Positions 6,110-6,266 of a DNA stretch of 6,266 bases are shown piece by piece. Within the stretch, counting starts at the first letter, position 1; every line of letters starts with the position of its first letter. Made by a program: the position numbers and the translations under genes. The notes beneath the pieces were generated by a model. That model had not been told where the DNA came from. It did no database searches and saw only the letters and a program-made list of their open reading frames with translations. Location of the stretch: positions 1-6,266 of the forward strand of contig CAJCIF010000336.1 in NCBI GenBank assembly GCA_903970355.1. Direction: 5' to 3'. The DNA comes from Actinomycetota bacterium. GTDB taxonomy: Bacteria > Cyanobacteriota > Vampirovibrionia > Obscuribacterales > Obscuribacteraceae.

Positions 6110-6181
6110 ATATCGGGCGAATAATGTAGGGGCATGGCATTGTGACATGGCCCCCATTTTTAGGGCCACCACAAAGGGCAT

Positions 6182-6203
6182 TCCTGACATCCAAGATGCA
6201 GGA
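6182..6203 (+). other. Hairpin in the leader of the transposase gene
   Basis: TCCTG (6182-6186) and CATC (6188-6191) pair with GATG (6195-6198) and CAGGA (6199-6203), leaving a bulged A and a 3-nt CAA loop. It ends 12 nt before the GGAGG ribosome-binding site. Leader hairpins often limit transposase translation from outside transcripts, but that role is inferred. Confidence 0.3.
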
Positions 6204-6215
6204 CAATTCCCGTGC

Positions 6216-6220
6216 GGAGG
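6216..6220 (+). promoter_or_regulatory. Shine-Dalgarno site of the transposase gene
   Basis: GGAGG sits 7 nt upstream of the ATG at 6228, a near-ideal arrangement that supports a real start despite the very short visible coding part. Confidence 0.7.
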
Positions 6221-6227
6221 TTCAGAA

Positions 6228-6266
6228 ATGAAAAGCAGTCGATTTACGGACAAGCAAATTTTAGAG
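6228..6266 (+). CDS. IS3-family-like transposase OrfA, first 13 codons only (3' end outside window)
   Basis: The visible peptide MKSSRFTDKQILE closely follows the usual opening of IS3-family OrfA proteins (MK-x-SRFT-x-x-QI), which begin a helix-turn-helix DNA-binding domain that recognises the element's ends. In this family OrfA is about 90-110 residues and is followed by an overlapping OrfB integrase domain made by ribosomal frameshifting; none of that can be seen here. The start is backed by GGAGG 7 nt upstream and by the element-like end at 6143. With only 13 residues visible, whether the element is intact cannot be judged. Confidence 0.7.
   Translation, partial: MKSSRFTDKQILE

Larger units (their letters stand above)
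6033..6142 (+). repeat. Tandem repeat of about 47 bp: two full units and a truncated third
   Basis: Unit 1 is 6033-6079 (47 bp), unit 2 is 6080-6125 (46 bp) and unit 3 is 6126-6142 (17 bp, then broken). Each begins GTAGGGGCATGGCA and the complete ones end TATCGGGCGAATAAT. Unit 2 differs from unit 1 by one C-to-T change and one lost G, both in the hairpin arm. The third unit stops where the insertion-sequence-like DNA begins. The motif resembles dispersed GTAGGGGC-type intergenic repeats known in cyanobacteria; that likeness is from memory. Open frames on the minus strand here only re-read the repeat. Confidence 0.9.
6143..6266 (+). mobile_element. Left end of an IS3-family-like insertion sequence (continues beyond window)
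   Basis: Repeat identity is lost after 6142, and the new sequence begins TGACATGGCCCCCA, which has the 5'-TG start and C-rich run common in IS3-family terminal repeats. An internal dyad TGGCCC (6148-6153)/GGGCCA (6163-6168) lies at the end. A transposase-like start codon with a good ribosome-binding site follows 85 nt in. The boundary could be 6141 instead, since TG also occurs there. The right end and target duplication are outside the window. Confidence 0.6.

Noticed and set aside
6033..6142. CRISPR array
   Set aside because: The units are adjacent head-to-tail copies with no unique spacers between them, and no cas gene is present.
5908..6253. Two minus-strand open frames with repeated peptides across the 3' end of the oxidase and the repeats
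   Set aside because: The repeated peptide is just the tandem DNA repeat translated. They overlap the oxidase and the insertion-sequence end and have no supporting start signals.

Overview
The window is a bacterial chromosomal segment of moderate GC content (mid-40s percent by eye). It holds six genes, five of them complete or nearly so, and the start of an insertion sequence at the right edge. Protein export signals, Shine-Dalgarno sites and non-ATG starts are all bacterial. The phylum cannot be fixed. Two perfect GCGATCGC octamers (the HIP1 word enriched in cyanobacteria) and a GTAGGGGC-type intergenic repeat that resembles, from memory, cyanobacterial dispersed repeats point weakly to Cyanobacteria or a non-photosynthetic sister lineage such as Melainabacteria/Vampirovibrionia.

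Layout. (1) Positions 2-2227, plus strand: the C-terminal two thirds of a thiamine-diphosphate 2-oxo acid decarboxylase (pyruvate/indolepyruvate decarboxylase type, running in from the left edge), then a small VOC/PhnB-like protein with a strong Shine-Dalgarno, then an exported single-PDZ protein coupled to it by an ATGA overlap. (2) Positions 2224-4860, minus strand: a two-gene cassette of an AlgI-type MBOAT acyltransferase (TTG start, good Shine-Dalgarno) followed after 6 nt by a membrane-anchored SGNH-like protein (GTG start). This looks like a cell-envelope or exopolysaccharide O-acylation module. Its last gene meets the PDZ gene tail to tail, with the two stop codons overlapping. (3) Positions 4861-5079: a divergent intergenic control region. 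(4) Positions 5080-6036, plus strand: a D-amino-acid-oxidase-type FAD oxidoreductase. (5) Positions 6033-6142: a tandem repeat of about 47 bp (two full units and a 17-base third unit). It begins at the oxidase stop codon, and its units look like intrinsic terminators. (6) Positions 6143-6266: the left end of an IS3-family-like element that breaks the third repeat unit and carries the first 13 codons of its transposase gene.

How the parts may work together. The MBOAT protein would pass an acyl group across the membrane and the anchored SGNH partner would place it on a surface polymer. The oxidase would turn D-amino acids into 2-oxo acids, ammonia and peroxide, and the decarboxylase consumes 2-oxo acids. 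A functional link between these groups is only inference. I found no CRISPR array, RNA gene or clearly new defence system. The most informative unexplained structure is the right-hand junction of stop codon, repeat/terminator array and insertion sequence.
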